Source: Myxococcales bacterium | Lineage (GTDB): Bacteria > Myxococcota_A > Polyangia > Polyangiales > JADJMO01 | Length of the DNA: 64,000 nucleotides | Assembly: GCA_016709545.1 (NCBI GenBank) | Contig: JADJMO010000027.1 | Coordinates: forward strand, 1-64,000 | Reading direction: 5' to 3' | In this document: piece by piece, positions 44,192 through 58,428 of the stretch | How the letters are laid out: each line of letters opens with the position of its first letter | Numbering within the stretch: the first letter of the stretch is position 1 | The notes under the pieces: model-generated | What the model saw: only the letters and a program-made list of their open reading frames with translations | What the model was told of the DNA's origin: nothing | Databases searched by the model: none | Position numbers and translations under genes: made by a program

Positions 44192-44937
44192 CTACTTGTC
44201 ATGGGGCGCGAGCGTGAAGCCGACGTGCACGAGGCCGGGCCAGACGACGTCCCGCATCGCGCCCTCGACCGCCGCCACGATCACGTCCCGCGGGGACGCC
44301 GTGCGCCGAGAGGTCCTTCGGCGGCGGCGGCGCGGAAGGAGCGCGACCACTCCTGCTCGTAGCCGCGCACGAGCTTCGGCAGCCAAGGCGCGAGCGCCCT
44401 CTTGTGCTCCACGTTCGCCGCCGCGAGGTGCGCCCAGCCGATGCGGGCGTGGTCGATCTCGTCCGACAGGAGCTCGCGCAGGGCCGCCCGCACGAGCGAC
44501 ACCTCCGCGCGGCCGAGGCACGCCTCGAGGAACGCGCTGGCCGCGGTCTCGTTCAAGGCGCACTGCCCGATGACGTGCAGCGAGTGGCGGAGCTCGGGCG
44601 CCGCGCCCTCGTGGAGGGGCACCGACAGCGTGAGCTCCCCGGGCGCTGACAGCTCGCGCCCTGCGTAGCGCGAGGCGACGACGCGACAGATCTCGGCGTG
44701 CCGGTGCTCGTCGTCGATGGCCCGCGTGGCGAGCTCTACCAGCGGCGTGGGCTCGTGGCGCGCCAGGAGGGCGTCGCGGATGACCAGGAACGAGTCACCG
44801 GCGCGACGCTCGGCGGCGGAACGGCCGAGCCACGCTTGCACGACGAGGGCCCGATCGTCGTCGGACAGCGGGGCGTCGATGGGACCGTCCGGCAGGGGGC
44901 GGGCCGTCAGGCGACCGTGCCAGCGACCCTCGCTCAT
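44192..44937 (-). CDS. Ferritin-like domain protein 2 (frameshifted)
   Basis: ATG 44937 starts MSEGRWHGRLTARPLPDGPI. Ligand helices are TRAIDDEHRHAEICRVVASR and LSDEIDHARIGWAHLAAANV, the same pair as in the 41444 paralogue. After FRAAAAEG (about 44325) the frame changes, probably twice within 40 bases: LSAHGVP in one frame, then RDVIVAAVEGAMRDVVWPGL in another, ending HVGFTLAPHDK. The paralogue supports this order. The ATG overlaps the TGA of the upstream 44934 gene, so the two are co-translated. Confidence 0.65.
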
Positions 44938-45284
44938 GCGTCGGGCGGAGGCGGAGGAGAGATGCCGGGGAAGGTGTCCGCGCCGATCTCGGCGGGAGAG
45001 ATGCCCGGGAAAGTGTCGCTGACGCCGGTGTCCTTCGGGCCGATGTCGAACCCCGAGGTGTCGATGGCGATCGTGGGAAACGTGTCCGTGCCCACCTCGG
45101 CGGGGGAGATCCCCGGGAAGGTGTCCGCGGTGTCGGTCGTGCTGTCGACCTTGCCATCCCCCGCGCCGTCCGACGAACCGTCCAGGGCGGCATCGCCACC
45201 GGGCTCCGTCGTGGACGCTCCGCAGGAGACGGCGAGCGCGCTGCCCACCATGACGATCGCGTGAAATAGTCGAGTGGAAGCCAA
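44934..45284 (-). CDS. Lipoprotein with repeated DTFPGISPAE motif
   Basis: The 116-residue product starts MASTRLFHAIVMVGSALAVS with lipobox AVSC, an Ala/Asp/Gly/Ser tether, then three copies or near-copies of DTFPGISPAE (DTFPGISPAEVGTDTFP; DTFPGISPAEIGADTFP; FPGISPPPPPDA). It has no cysteines after the lipobox. Its TGA overlaps the ATG of the ferritin-like gene, so they form an operon. Function unknown. Confidence 0.6.
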   Translation of the reverse strand: MASTRLFHAIVMVGSALAVSCGASTTEPGGDAALDGSSDGAGDGKVDSTTDTADTFPGISPAEVGTDTFPTIAIDTSGFDIGPKDTGVSDTFPGISPAEIGADTFPGISPPPPPDA

Positions 45285-45353
45285 GATGTCGGAAGCCTAC
45301 CCCTTAGAAACCGACCGCGCGAGGCCGTAGGATCTCCGTTCAGGGAGGTCGTC

Positions 45354-48194
<2,841 letters not shown>

Positions 48195-48290
48195 CGGACC
48201 GTGCGGGGTGACGGCTTGCAGGGCGCTTAGCCGCTCTGCGCGCCCCCCCGTATCGTGGGGCTTCCTGACCCAGCGTCACTCGGAGGTCCC

Positions 48291-49217
48291 ATGCGCCGTG
48301 TTCTACCGTTCCTCTTGTTCTCGTCGCTCTGCTTCGCCGCCTGCGACAAGAAGGAAGAGAAGAAGGACGACAAGAAGGAAGAGTCCAAGAAGGACGACAA
48401 GAAGGACGAGAAGGAAGAGAAGAAGGAAGAAGGCATCACCTTCAAGGGCAAGGCGCCCGCCGTCGGCGACAAGTTCGACGAGAAGAAGGCGAGCGACATG
48501 AAGATGACGATCACCATCGAGGTCGGCGCCAAGAAGACCTCGGAGTTCACCGAGGTGGAGAGCTCGCAGAAGACGGTCGAGGCGCTGGCGGTGGACGGCA
48601 AGGCCATCACCAAGGCCAAGATCACCTACGGCGAGTACAAGAAGGTGGAGACGGAGGACGGCAAGGAGAAGAAGAAGCCGCCGAGCCCGCTCGGGGGAAA
48701 GACCTTCCTGTTCGAGCTCAAGGACGGCAAGGTCCTCGTGACCGACGAGAAGGGCGGCAAGCTCCCGAAGGACGAGGAGACCAAGGTCCTCGCCAAGAAC
48801 CGTCACTTCGGAAAGCCCGATCCGTTCCTCGAGGGCATGCCCGACAAGCCGCTCAAGCCCGGCGACAAGGTCGACAGCATGGTCAAGGCGCTCGAGCAGT
48901 ACTTCAAGGACGACGACGACAGCGCCAAGGATCCGCCCGAGATCAAGGACGTGAAGGTGAAGCTCGACTCCATCGAGAAGGACGGCAAGGATCAGATCGG
49001 CGTGTTCAGCGTCGAGATGACCATGGCGAGTCCCAAGGACAACAAGTCGCCGGTCGACCTGAAGATCCCGCTCAAGGGCAAGGTCAAGGTCCGCGCCAAG
49101 GACGGCTTCACCACCTCGATCGACCTGAAGGGGCCGGTCACGATGGAGGGCAACGACCCGAAGTTCAAGATGTCGGGCAAGGGCGAGGCCCACATGAGCA
49201 TCACGCAGACCAAGTGA
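48291..49217 (+). CDS. Lys/Glu-rich lipoprotein with a beta-rich domain
   Basis: ATG 48291 starts MRRVLPFLLFSSLCFAACDK (lipobox FAAC), then an extreme Lys/Glu/Asp segment (DKKEEKKDDKKEESKKDDKK and on) of about 35 residues. The rest is a beta-rich domain with many short strands (SDMKMTITIEVGAKKTSEFT; KFKMSGKGEAHMSITQTK), resembling periplasmic binding or barrel-like lipoproteins. An ATG 36 bases upstream is less likely because it precedes the signal. Function unknown. Confidence 0.65.
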   Translation: MRRVLPFLLFSSLCFAACDKKEEKKDDKKEESKKDDKKDEKEEKKEEGITFKGKAPAVGDKFDEKKASDMKMTITIEVGAKKTSEFTEVESSQKTVEALAVDGKAITKAKITYGEYKKVETEDGKEKKKPPSPLGGKTFLFELKDGKVLVTDEKGGKLPKDEETKVLAKNRHFGKPDPFLEGMPDKPLKPGDKVDSMVKALEQYFKDDDDSAKDPPEIKDVKVKLDSIEKDGKDQIGVFSVEMTMASPKDNKSPVDLKIPLKGKVKVRAKDGFTTSIDLKGPVTMEGNDPKFKMSGKGEAHMSITQTK

Positions 49218-49258
49218 GCGAGGCGCCGACAACGTGACGAGCCGGACCGCCTAGGCTC

Positions 49259-49873
49259 TCAGAACACGAGCATCGTCTCGAAGCGGAGGCTCGCGCCGAA
49301 CAGCACGTCGCTGCAGTCGGCGCGGGCGCCGCAGGGGCGCACGTCGGGGAGGCCGATCGCCTGCGCGCCCGCGGTGAGCCCGAGCCCGGCGAGGCCCCCC
49401 GGCACCCTGGTGAGGTGCACGAAGCCGCCCTCGAGCGCCATGCGGAACCCGTAGGCCTGGTAGTCGGGCCCTGCGACCTCGCCGCCGGAGCCGAAGAGGA
49501 AGGCGCCGCTCGAGAAGCGGACCAGCGGCTTGATCGGGGAGGCGCTCGTCAGCGGCAGGTAGGAGACGGCGACCTCGGCCGCGAGCCCGGTCGGGAACAC
49601 CGGCACGATGCCGCCCAGGATCGAGAGCCGCGTCGTCAGCAGGAAGCTCTCGCCGATGCGGATGCCCCACCCGACCTGCAGCTCGGGGGAGAGCCGTGCG
49701 AGCAGCGGCGGTCGCACGGTTGTGTGACCGAACGCTCCGTTGGCGGCGCCCCCGACGGAGAGGGTCAGCACCCTCCCCGGCAGCGGCTCTGGTCGTGAGA
49801 GGCCTTCCGAGGCCGGCGCGGAGCCCTCGAGGGTGACCCCCGCGAGCAGCACGGCGAGAGCAGCGAGAGCCAT
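49259..49873 (-). CDS. Putative small outer-membrane barrel protein
   Basis: The 204-residue protein has a hydrophobic start (MALAALAVLLAGVTLEGSAP), then alternating strands and Gly-rich turns (LTLSVGGAANGAFGH; LQVGWGIRIGESFLLTTRLS; LAGLGLTAGAQAIGLP), and ends LRFETMLVF with a C-terminal Phe, the usual outer-membrane-protein signature. One possible disulfide (RPCGARADCSD). No family recognised. It ends 41 bases from the convergent lipoprotein stop and starts 10 bases from the end of the RHH gene. Confidence 0.6.
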   Translation of the reverse strand: MALAALAVLLAGVTLEGSAPASEGLSRPEPLPGRVLTLSVGGAANGAFGHTTVRPPLLARLSPELQVGWGIRIGESFLLTTRLSILGGIVPVFPTGLAAEVAVSYLPLTSASPIKPLVRFSSGAFLFGSGGEVAGPDYQAYGFRMALEGGFVHLTRVPGGLAGLGLTAGAQAIGLPDVRPCGARADCSDVLFGASLRFETMLVF

Positions 49874-49882
49874 CCAGGGACG

Positions 49883-50233
49883 CTAGGACACGAGGCCGAA
49901 GCGCGCGAGCAGCGGCAGGCGAGGCAAATGCGCCTGCACCCAGGCGACCACGGCGGCGAGCGGATCGCGCGTGGGTTCCGCGACCTTCGGCGCGTCGAGG
50001 GCGTCGAGGTGCCGCCGCACGATCTCCTCCATCACGGCGCTCGAGTCCCGCCCGGTCTCCTTGCAGTGCTGGGCGAGACGCTCGGCGAGCGCGGTCGGCA
50101 ACGACAGCGAGAGCATCCGGAAGCCCGCGCGACCGCCGTGCACGAAGGCGTCGGCGTCCGTGCCGACGCTGGTCTCACTCTGCGGCGACGACGACGGCTT
50201 GCGAATCGAGACCGTCACTTGCTTCTTGGCCAT
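49883..50233 (-). CDS. Ribbon-helix-helix protein, partner of ParA
   Basis: The 116-residue protein begins MAKKQVTVSIRKPSS and has a ribbon-helix-helix core (AGFRMLSLSLPTALAERLAQ; HCKETGRDSSAVMEEIVRRH), as in CopG/ParB-like centromere-binding proteins. Its start lies 9 bases after the annotated ParA stop. It probably binds DNA near this locus and cooperates with the adjacent ATPase. Confidence 0.7.
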   Translation of the reverse strand: MAKKQVTVSIRKPSSSPQSETSVGTDADAFVHGGRAGFRMLSLSLPTALAERLAQHCKETGRDSSAVMEEIVRRHLDALDAPKVAEPTRDPLAAVVAWVQAHLPRLPLLARFGLVS

Positions 50234-50242
50234 GGGCGAACC

Positions 50243-50866
50243 TCAGTACTTCGGTGAGCAGGGCGTTGATTTCTTGGCCGCCGGGTCGCGCGGCGCGAAC
50301 TCGGCGACGCCCATCCCGGCGGCGAGCGCCTCCTGGTAGGCGATGCGGTAGCCGAGCTCGGTCGCGAGCAGCGGCAGACCCGAGGACGCGAGGACCGTGC
50401 GCGCGCCCTTGCCGAGCGCGGTGCGTCCTTGCTTGCGGGTGACGAGCAGGCAGGCCGAGAGCGCGGGGCGGAGCGCGCGCGCCTCCTCGATCATCTCGAG
50501 GGTCGAGGCCAGCGCCCACGCGTCGGCGGCGGAGGGGCCGCACGGCACGACGGCGAGATCGGCGATCATGAGCGCGGAGCGCTGCACGTCGCCGTGGCGC
50601 GGGGGCGCGTCGATGACCACGAGGTCGTAATCGGCGGCGAGCCCCGGCAGCTGCCCCGGGCGATGCATGTTGGCGCCCATGGCCACCACCGTCGGTGTGC
50701 GCCGACCGCTCTCGGCGGCCACGTCGCCCCAGGTCCGCGCGGTGCCCTGCGGATCGGCGTCGACGAGCAGCACGCGCAGGCCGCGCGCGAACGCCGCCGA
50801 AGCGAGCCCGATGGCGGTCGTGGACTTGCCGACCCCGCCCTTCTGTCCGGTGAGCGCGACGATCAT
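50243..50866 (-). CDS. ParA family ATPase
   Basis: ATG 50866 starts MIVALTGQKGGVGKSTTAIG, the deviant Walker A (KGGVGKST) of ParA/MinD ATPases, with LRVLLVDADPQGTARTWGDV and YDLVVIDAPPRH following. Near the C-terminus one frame ends KKSTPCSPKY at 50243, but an overlapping frame reads EINALLTEVLRF, which looks more like a natural ParA end. A one-base indel near 50280 is suspected; the true stop may lie inside the RHH gene start. ParA plus RHH is a typical partition or positioning pair. Confidence 0.85.
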   Translation of the reverse strand: MIVALTGQKGGVGKSTTAIGLASAAFARGLRVLLVDADPQGTARTWGDVAAESGRRTPTVVAMGANMHRPGQLPGLAADYDLVVIDAPPRHGDVQRSALMIADLAVVPCGPSAADAWALASTLEMIEEARALRPALSACLLVTRKQGRTALGKGARTVLASSGLPLLATELGYRIAYQEALAAGMGVAEFAPRDPAAKKSTPCSPKY

Positions 50867-50936
50867 GGGCGGCATCGAACACAGGCCGGGACGGTGGGCC
50901 AAGAAAGTGGCGCCCGAGCAAGAGGTCATCCGTAGG

Positions 50937-53900
50937 ATGGTCGTCCTGGACCCTCCCCAGCATCCTCGCTTCGAGATCCGGCGCCGCCTCGGCGCGGGCG
51001 GTCAGGGATCGTGTCCGCCGCCTTCGACCGGGAGCGAGGCTTCGAGGTGGCGCTCAAGACCCTGCGCCACGGGGGTCCGAGCGCGGTGCTCCGGTTGAAG
51101 CAGGAGTTCCGCGCGCTCTCCGACCTGACCCACCCGAACCTCCTCGCGCTCTACGATCTCTTCGTCGACGACGACCGCTGCTTCTTCTCGATGGAGCTCG
51201 TCGACGGCGTCGACTTCGTGTCGTTCGTCCGTCACGACGCACCGGCGGCGCCTCGCGAGGTGCTCGAGAGCGGCGCCTCCGACGACGCGCCCGTGCAGCC
51301 CCGCCGGCCGCACGCTCGGTTCGACGAGGCCCGCCTGCGCAGCACCCTGGAGCAGCTCTCGGCCGCCGTCGCGGCGCTGCACACGCACGGGGTCTGCCAC
51401 CGCGACCTCAAGCCCTCCAACGTGCTCGTCCGACCCGACGGACACCTGCTCGTGCTCGACTACGGTCTGGTCGGTGGGGCCTTCGACGGCGCGACGGGTG
51501 CGGGCTTCGAAGGAACCGCTGCCTACGCCGCGCCCGAGCAGGCCCGTGGGTCGGCGGGCCCCGCCGCCGACGGCTACGCGATCGGGACGATGGCGTTCGA
51601 GGCGATCACGGGCACGCTGCCGTTCGCGGGTTCGCCGCTGCAGCTCCTGGTCGACAAGGCCCAGCGCCCCGCGTCGCGCCTCGACGCGGTGGTCGAGGGG
51701 GTGCCCTCCGATCTGGTGGAGCTCGTCGAGCGCCTGCTCGATCGCGACCCCGAGCAGCGACGCCTCCCCGGTCCCCTCCGCGAGACCACCCTGGTCGGGC
51801 GGAGCGACGAGCTCGCCGTGCTCGATCGCGCGCTCGCGGCGGGCGGGTCGCACACCGTCGTCATCGAGGGTCCCTCGGGGATCGGCAAGTCCACGCTGGT
51901 GCGCGCGTTCCTCGCGCGGGCCAGCGCGCGTGGCGTCGTGGTGCTCGAAGGGCGCTGCAACCCGCGCGAGACCGTGTCGTACAACGCGTTCGACGGGGTG
52001 ATCGACGCGCTCGCGCGCGAGCTCCGGCGCCGGGGGATCCTGGTCGAAGGCTCTGCGCTCCCCCGCCTCTTCCCCGTGCTGGGCGAGGCCTCCCCCTCGC
52101 GACGCGAGGCCGTCGACGCCGACGCCATCCGACGTCGCGGCTTCGCCGAGCTGCGCGGACTCCTCGAGCGCCTCGGGGCCGTCGTGGTGTTCGTCGACGA
52201 TTTCCAGTGGGCGGATCGCGACAGTCAGGCGTTGCTCGCAGAGCTCGTCCTCGCGCCGGTGTTGTTCGTGCTCGCGCGGCGAGGGGATCCGACGCCTCTG
52301 CCCTGGGGTGCCGAGCGCCTCGAGCTCTCGCCGCTTCCCGCGCTCGCTGCGCGCGAGCTGCTCGAAGGCATCCTGGGCCCCGCGCACGCCCACATCGACC
52401 GACTGCTCTCGATCGCGGAGGGCCACCCGCTGTTCCTGCAGGAGATCGCGCGCGCCGGAGACGAGACGCCTCGTGACCTCGAGCACGCGCTCTCGGCGCG
52501 CATCGGCGCCCTCCCTGCGACGCGACGCGCATTGCTCGAGCTCGCGGGCGTGGCCGCCTCGCCGCTCCCCGCGCACCTCCTCGCGCTCGCCGCGAACCAG
52601 CCGGTGGGCCAGGCGCTGCGTGACCTCGACGCGCTCCGGACCGACCGGCTCGTGCGCACGACCGATCGCGGGATCGAGCCGTTCCACGATCGGGTCCGCG
52701 ACGCCGTGGGCTCGACGCTCTCGGACACCCAGCGTCGCGCGCGCCACGCGGCCCTGGCCGTGGTGCTGCGCGAGCGCGACGACCCCCGGGCGCTCGTGCA
52801 CCACCTCGCCGGTGCCGGCGACACGATCGCGGCCCGCGAGGCGGCGCTCGATGCTGCGCGCCGCGCCGAGGAGTCGCTCGCCTTCGAGCACGCCGCGCTG
52901 CTCCTGCGCGACGCGCTCTCCCACGGTCTCGAGGGAGACGGCATCCGCCTGCGGCTCGCGGAGGCCCTCGTCCACGCCCACCGCGGGGTCGAGGCCGCGG
53001 AGGTCCTCTTGACGATCGGGGCAAGGAGCGCGAGCGCGCGCGTGCGCGTGCCGCCGGCCTCTTGCTGTCGAGTGGCGATCTCTCCGGGGACGCGCCGTCG
53101 TCGCCGGCGTGCTCGCGGAGGCCGGCAGCCCCCTGCCGACGACCGCCGCCGCCGCGCTGGCGACGCTGGTCGTCGAGCGCGGACGGCTCGCTGCTCGCGG
53201 CTTCGAGCCGAGACGAGGCGCGATCGACGAGGAGGCCGAGCAGCGAACCGAGCTGTTCCGCGGCGTGGCGCAGGGGCTCGGCATGGCCGACAACCTGCGG
53301 GCGGCGATCTACAACACCCGCGCGCTGCGTGCCGCGCTCGATCTCGGCGACCCTGCGCGCGCGGCCGTCGCCCTCGCCACCGAGTCGATCTTCCGGGGCT
53401 CCGTCGACGTGCGCCGGCCTCGCGACCTGCTCGACCGCGCGCGCGCCCTCGCCGAGGAGACCGGCGACGAGACCGCGCGCGCGTGGGTCGCGGGCGCCGA
53501 CGCGGTGCTCGACGCGCTGGCCCTCCGCCACCACGACGTCGTGCCGGGTCTCCTGCGCGCCGAGGCCTATTTCCAGGAGCGCACGCGCGGCAACGGGTGG
53601 GCGCTCGACAGCCTCAAGCTCGTGCGGTCGCTGACCCTCCGCCTGCTCGGCGCGTTCGAGGCGCTGCGCACGCGGCTCCCCGAAGACCTCGCCGACGCCC
53701 GCCGTCGTGGAGATCGCTACCTCGAGACGACCCTCCGCCGCGGCGCCGTCCAGGTGTGGCTGTGCGACGGTGACGTGCGGGAGGCGCGGGACGCCCTCGA
53801 CGGCCGCGCGTGGCCCTCGTTCCGCGAGGGCTTCCACATCCAGCACTGGCTCGAGATCGAGGGCCACGCCGACGTCGCGCTCTACGAAGGCAGCGCGGCG

Positions 53901-54365
53901 ACCGTGCTCGAGCGGTTCCGCGAGGAGCTGCGCGCGCAGCGCTGGTCGCTCGTCGCGCGCCTGCAACGGCCGCGCATCCTCGGCTGGGCGACGCGGGGCA
54001 AGCTGCTGCTCGCGCGGGCAGCGAGGCACCGCGACCGTGCCTCGCTGCTCGAGTGCGCGTGGCTCGCGCGACGGCTGTGGCGCGAGGACCTGGGTTACGC
54101 CCGGGTGCGAGCGCTCCTCTTGCGCGCGGGCATCGCGAACCTGCGTGGGGAAGAGGAGCGCGCGATCGGCGCGCTGCGGGAGACCGTGGCCATCGCCGAT
54201 CGCATCGGGCTCGGGCTCACCGGCGCGGCCGCGCGACGCAGGCTCGCGGGGCACGTCGGCGGCGACGAAGGACGGCTGCTCCTCCGAGACTCCGACGCCT
54301 GGATGAGGACCCAGCGCGTCGTCGACCCGGCCCGCATCGCGGAGGTGGAGGCTCCGTGCGCTTGA
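50937..54365 (+). CDS. Ser/Thr protein kinase fused to AAA ATPase and TPR-rich region (frameshifted)
   Basis: ATG 50937 begins MVVLDPPQHPRFEIRRRLGA with glycine loop GAGGQG. After about 51007 the frame changes and continues the kinase: VALKTL (ATP-Lys), HRDLKPSNVLV, then VLDYGLVG in place of DFG, and AAPEQ. An AAA module follows (Walker A GPSGIGKST; VVVFVDDFQWADRDSQALL). At about 53020 another break leads into a helical TPR-like C-terminal region (FRGVAQGLGMADNLRAAIYN; GEEERAIGALRETVAIADRI). Corrected length is about 1140 residues. This kinase-AAA-TPR plan is typical of myxobacteria. DYG instead of DFG may alter activity but is tolerated in some kinases. Confidence 0.8.
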
Positions 54366-54372
54366 CGCGCGC

Positions 54373-55797
54373 TCACTCTATGGCGACCGCCGAGGCGAGG
54401 CGGTAGCCGTCGGTCGTCCGCTCGAGCGCGTCGCGCAGGCCCATCTTGCGCAGCGACGTGATCGACACGTACACGCGGCTCGCGCCCGCCCGTGGGAGCA
54501 CGCGCTCGCCCGGCCAGCCTGCGGCCACGAGCTCCGGGACCGAGAGGGGGCGGTCGAGCCGGTGGGCGGCGGCGAGCGCGCCGAGGATCCGCTCGAGCTG
54601 CTTGCGCGCGTCGAGCGACACGCGGCCGATGTCTGGCGCGTCGAACCAGCCCCCATGGCGCGCGACGACGAAGCCTTCGCGCGCCTCGCCGGTCGGCTCG
54701 CTCGCAGTCTGCGCGAGGAGCGCCACGGCCCGCGCATCGGCGCGCAGCTCGTCGGGGTGTTCGGCCCGAGGGAGCGACGCGATGCGGCCGAGGAGGGCGT
54801 GGAGCTCGCGCACGTTGGCCGGGAACTCGTGGCGGAGCAGCGCGAGGGCGAGCTCGTGGTGCACGCGCGGAGCGCCGTCGAGCCCCGCGGTGAAGCTCGC
54901 GGCGATGGCTCCGACGTCCTCGCGCCGAGCCCGGAGCGGCGGGATCTCGATCGACCAGCCGGCGAACCGCGCGAGGAAGTCCCCGCGTACGCGATCGCCT
55001 TGCAGCAACGCTCGCGGTCCTCGTCGCGAGGATGCCACCACCCGGACGTCGAGCTTCCGAGGCGCGGCCTCTCCGACCCGACGCACCTCGCCGTGATCGA
55101 GGAACGAGAGCAGCGCGGCCTGCAACGACGGGCGCGCGTCGTCGACGCCGTCGAGGAACAGGGTGCCTCCGTGCGCGCTCGCGAGCAGGCCCACGGCCTC
55201 GCCCTCGCCGAACAGCTGCGCGTGGAGGCGCTCGTCGGCCAGCGTCGCGCAATGCACGGCGACGAACGGCCCCGCGCGCCCGCTCGCGAGGTGGAGCTCC
55301 TCGGCCAGCAGGCCCTTGCCGACCCCGGTCTCTCCGATCAGCATGACCGGCTCGCGCGCGACCGCCGCCTGCGCGACGTCGGCGAGCACCTCGGCCATCG
55401 CCGCCGAGACGGCGACCACCCTCGGGTTCGCGGTGGAGGTGAACAGCGGAGGCCGACGCTGGCAGGCGAGCAAGATGCCGCCGACCCCCACGACGCTGTC
55501 CTCGCGCAGCGGGCTCGCGCTGACCTGCACGCCGTCGACGAAGGTTCCGTTGCGGCTCCCGGCGTCCTCGATCGAAGGCGCGTCGCCGACGAGGCGCACC
55601 CGCGCGTGGGCGCGCGACAGCTTGCGATCGCCCTCGCCGTCGAGCACGGCGAGCTCGCGCCCGAGCGTGACCGAAGCCCCCTCCTCGAGCACGAGCCGGC
55701 GACCGATCGATCCGACGTTCGGGTGATGCACGATCGTCAAGGTCCACACCGTGGGAAGCGGCGCAGTCGTCCGTGACGTCTGCTCCGTGGAGTCCAT
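54373..55797 (-). CDS. FHA-AAA regulator lacking GAFTGA, with OmpR-like C-terminal wing
   Basis: The 474-residue protein has an FHA domain (residues ~25-110: VTLGRELAVL; KLSRAHARVRLV; GSRNGTFVDG). A sigma-54-type AAA+ domain follows with Walker A GETGVGKG (155-162), but the GAFTGA loop is replaced by FGEGEAVGLLASA and Walker B reads LFLDG instead of FLDE. The C-terminus is a winged helix (residues ~415-470: LSVPELVAAGWPG; SRVYVSITSLRKMGL; DGYRLA) like OmpR/SARP proteins, not the Fis helix of enhancer-binding proteins. It therefore should not activate sigma-54. It is convergent, 7 bases apart, with the kinase-AAA gene. Confidence 0.85.
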   Translation of the reverse strand: MDSTEQTSRTTAPLPTVWTLTIVHHPNVGSIGRRLVLEEGASVTLGRELAVLDGEGDRKLSRAHARVRLVGDAPSIEDAGSRNGTFVDGVQVSASPLREDSVVGVGGILLACQRRPPLFTSTANPRVVAVSAAMAEVLADVAQAAVAREPVMLIGETGVGKGLLAEELHLASGRAGPFVAVHCATLADERLHAQLFGEGEAVGLLASAHGGTLFLDGVDDARPSLQAALLSFLDHGEVRRVGEAAPRKLDVRVVASSRRGPRALLQGDRVRGDFLARFAGWSIEIPPLRARREDVGAIAASFTAGLDGAPRVHHELALALLRHEFPANVRELHALLGRIASLPRAEHPDELRADARAVALLAQTASEPTGEAREGFVVARHGGWFDAPDIGRVSLDARKQLERILGALAAAHRLDRPLSVPELVAAGWPGERVLPRAGASRVYVSITSLRKMGLRDALERTTDGYRLASAVAIE

Positions 55798-55852
55798 CGG
55801 GGTCAGCTTAGATCTGAAACGGCGGCGACGATCCCCGGATTCGGCGCGAGGG

Positions 55853-55864
55853 GCCTAATTAGGC
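55853..55864. promoter_or_regulatory. AT-rich 12-base palindrome GCCTAATTAGGC
   Basis: Bases 55798-56097 (300 bases) lie between the divergent FHA-AAA and malic-enzyme genes and hold no supportable gene. A perfect palindrome GCCTAATTAGGC sits 55 bases from the FHA-AAA start, the most AT-rich spot in the gap. It could be an operator for one or both genes. Confidence 0.35.
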
Positions 55865-56097
55865 GCGGTTTTCGACGTCGGCGAGTCACTGCGACGCGAG
55901 GACCAGCGCGTACACGGTGAAGAACCGGCGCTGGCCCGAAGGGCGTCAGGCAAGCTCGAGGTCGACGTCGAGCCCAGGCCCTGACCGCGACGAAACGGCG
56001 CTCGGAAGGCTGGTCCCGGTGGCCCGCGCAGGGGCCACCGGCAGAGCCCCGATCTCGCCTCGACGGCCGTGCGCCATCGCGCAAGTGTCCTGGGACC

Positions 56098-58391
<2,294 letters not shown>

Positions 58392-58428
58392 CGCATGGGT
58401 TGCCGAGGGCGCGCTACTCTCCCTCCCC

